Below, piece by piece: positions 63,166 to 64,000 of a DNA stretch of 64,000 bases. The number at the start of each line of letters is the position of its first letter. The first letter of the stretch is position 1. A program made the translations under genes and the position numbers. The DNA is taken from positions 1 to 64,000 of the forward strand of contig NZ_NOKT01000028.1 of the NCBI RefSeq assembly GCF_002237655.1. The letters are read 5' to 3'. The notes below the pieces were generated by a model. The model had not been told where the DNA came from and did not search any database. It saw only the letters and a list, made by a program, of their open reading frames with translations. This DNA comes from Streptomyces sp. XY006 (lineage in GTDB: Bacteria > Actinomycetota > Actinomycetes > Streptomycetales > Streptomycetaceae).

Positions 63166-64000
63166 TCAGGACCCCGCGCCCGCCGCGAGCACCTTCGCCT
63201 CCACCTCCGGGTCCAGTCCCTTCACCGTCCGGTCCGGCCGCTGCGGCGCGACCCCGCCGATGGAGCGCAGCCAGCTCCAGGTGTCGGCCACGGTCTCCTC
63301 GACGGGCCGGCAGCGCAGACCCGTCGCCAGGGCCCGGGAGACGTCGGCGCTGTGCAGGGCGTCGTGCAGGTCGCTGCCCGGCGGCACCCACACCGGCAGC
63401 TGGGTCCACGGTTCGATGCCCGCCTCCACGATCACCCCGGGCTCGGTCCACCGGAGTTCGGCCGCACCGCCGGTGACCCGCGCGCAGGCGTCCAGGAGCG
63501 TGCCCATGGTGGCGTGCCCCTGGGGACCGATCAGGTTGTACGGCCCGCTCAGCCCCTGCTGCGCCGCGCCGAGGATCCACTCGGCCAGGTCCCGGACGTC
63601 GATGTACTGCAGGGGGAGCTCCCGCGGCCCCGGCGCGAGGACCGGGCCGCCGCGGGCCGTCCGGGCCAGCCACCACGGCAGGCGGCCGACGTTCTCGTAC
63701 GGGCCGAGGATCAGCCCGGCCCGCACGAACACCGACCGGTCCGGGCCGAACGCGTCCAGCACGGCCAGCTCGCCGCCCCGCTTGTCCCGGGCGTAGTCGG
63801 TCTGCCCGGCGTCGGCCGACGCGCCCTCCACCACCGGCGCGTCCTCGCCGTACCCGGCGGGCGGCGCCCAGGCGTACACCGAGCAGCTCGACACGTACAC
63901 GTACCGGCCGGCGCGGTCCCGCAGCAGCCGCGCCGCGTCCCGTACGGCCCGGGGCGCCGCCGACCAGGTGTCGACGACGGCGTCCCACGCGCCCGCGTCC
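63166..64000 (-). CDS. NAD-dependent epimerase/dehydratase family protein, 5' end beyond the window
   Basis: The 278 visible C-terminal codons belong to an extended short-chain dehydrogenase/reductase fold: YVYVSSCSVYAW with the catalytic Ser/Tyr region, DYARDKRGGE with YxxxK, then RAGLILGPYENVGR and LPLQYIDVRDLAEWI. The protein continues past base 64000. Such proteins act on nucleotide sugars or other ketone/alcohol pairs. The catalytic Tyr-Lys pair (DYARDK) is intact. Confidence 0.85.
   Translation of the reverse strand, partial: DAGAWDAVVDTWSAAPRAVRDAARLLRDRAGRYVYVSSCSVYAWAPPAGYGEDAPVVEGASADAGQTDYARDKRGGELAVLDAFGPDRSVFVRAGLILGPYENVGRLPWWLARTARGGPVLAPGPRELPLQYIDVRDLAEWILGAAQQGLSGPYNLIGPQGHATMGTLLDACARVTGGAAELRWTEPGVIVEAGIEPWTQLPVWVPPGSDLHDALHSADVSRALATGLRCRPVEETVADTWSWLRSIGGVAPQRPDRTVKGLDPEVEAKVLAAGAGS

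Overview
The window is a chromosomal segment of a high-GC actinomycete, almost certainly a Streptomyces. GC is very high, third codon positions are strongly G/C, GTG starts are common, and the gene order around panB, nadE, glnA2, glnE, malR-malEFG-aglA, an alpha-amylase gene and a pullulanase gene matches the arrangement I know from the S. coelicolor core chromosome. No rRNA, tRNA or CRISPR array was seen.

Bases 1-18,200 are core chromosome. They hold a large AfsR/SARP-type regulator, a DrrAB-like ABC exporter, two MFS exporters (one with its own TetR regulator and a clear palindromic operator), a membrane-anchored EEP-family protein, panB, a VOC protein behind an apparently truncated ArsR gene, NAD synthetase, a DUF305/DUF3105 pair, and an NsrR-like gene convergent with flavohaemoglobin hmp. 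A textbook NsrR-type palindrome lies in front of hmp. Glutamine synthetase-like glnA2 follows.

Bases 19,497-35,364 are a 15.9-kb actinomycete integrative and conjugative element (AICE). It sits in the 3' end of the protein-coding gene glnA2, not in a tRNA. An 87-bp repeat (one mismatch) marks attL and attR. The element restores the glnA2 C-terminus and stop, and the displaced native 3' end remains at attR. The module order is int, xis, a TGACGCA-rich iteron-like region, helicase and primase-polymerase genes, spread and transfer genes with a TraB/FtsK-like translocase, a block of small transfer-region genes, and a divergent KorSA-like GntR repressor behind three palindromic operators. At the right end is an AT-richer cargo: a YdcF-like protein, a DUF6414-like protein, and a PIN-domain plus PD-(D/E)XK nuclease fusion. 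The last two are the best candidate here for an undescribed, possibly defensive, system.

Bases 35,400-64,000 return to core chromosome. They hold two VOC proteins, glnE, a PAP2 phosphatase, and a maltose/starch cluster: malR divergent from malEFG, then aglA, a secreted alpha-amylase and a 1,809-aa amylase-pullulanase. Related CTTGCA/TGCAAG motifs before malE, the amylase and the pullulanase suggest shared MalR control. MalE-MalF-MalG would import maltodextrins, AglA would hydrolyse them inside the cell, and the two secreted enzymes would release them from starch and pullulan. No ABC ATPase is encoded beside malEFG; in Streptomyces the shared ATPase MsiK supplies this function. The end of the window has a CHMI-like isomerase, a TetR regulator, a TPR protein with a membrane-anchored partner, a lipoprotein, a secreted DUF1996 protein, a NarL-type two-component system and a partial NAD-dependent epimerase.
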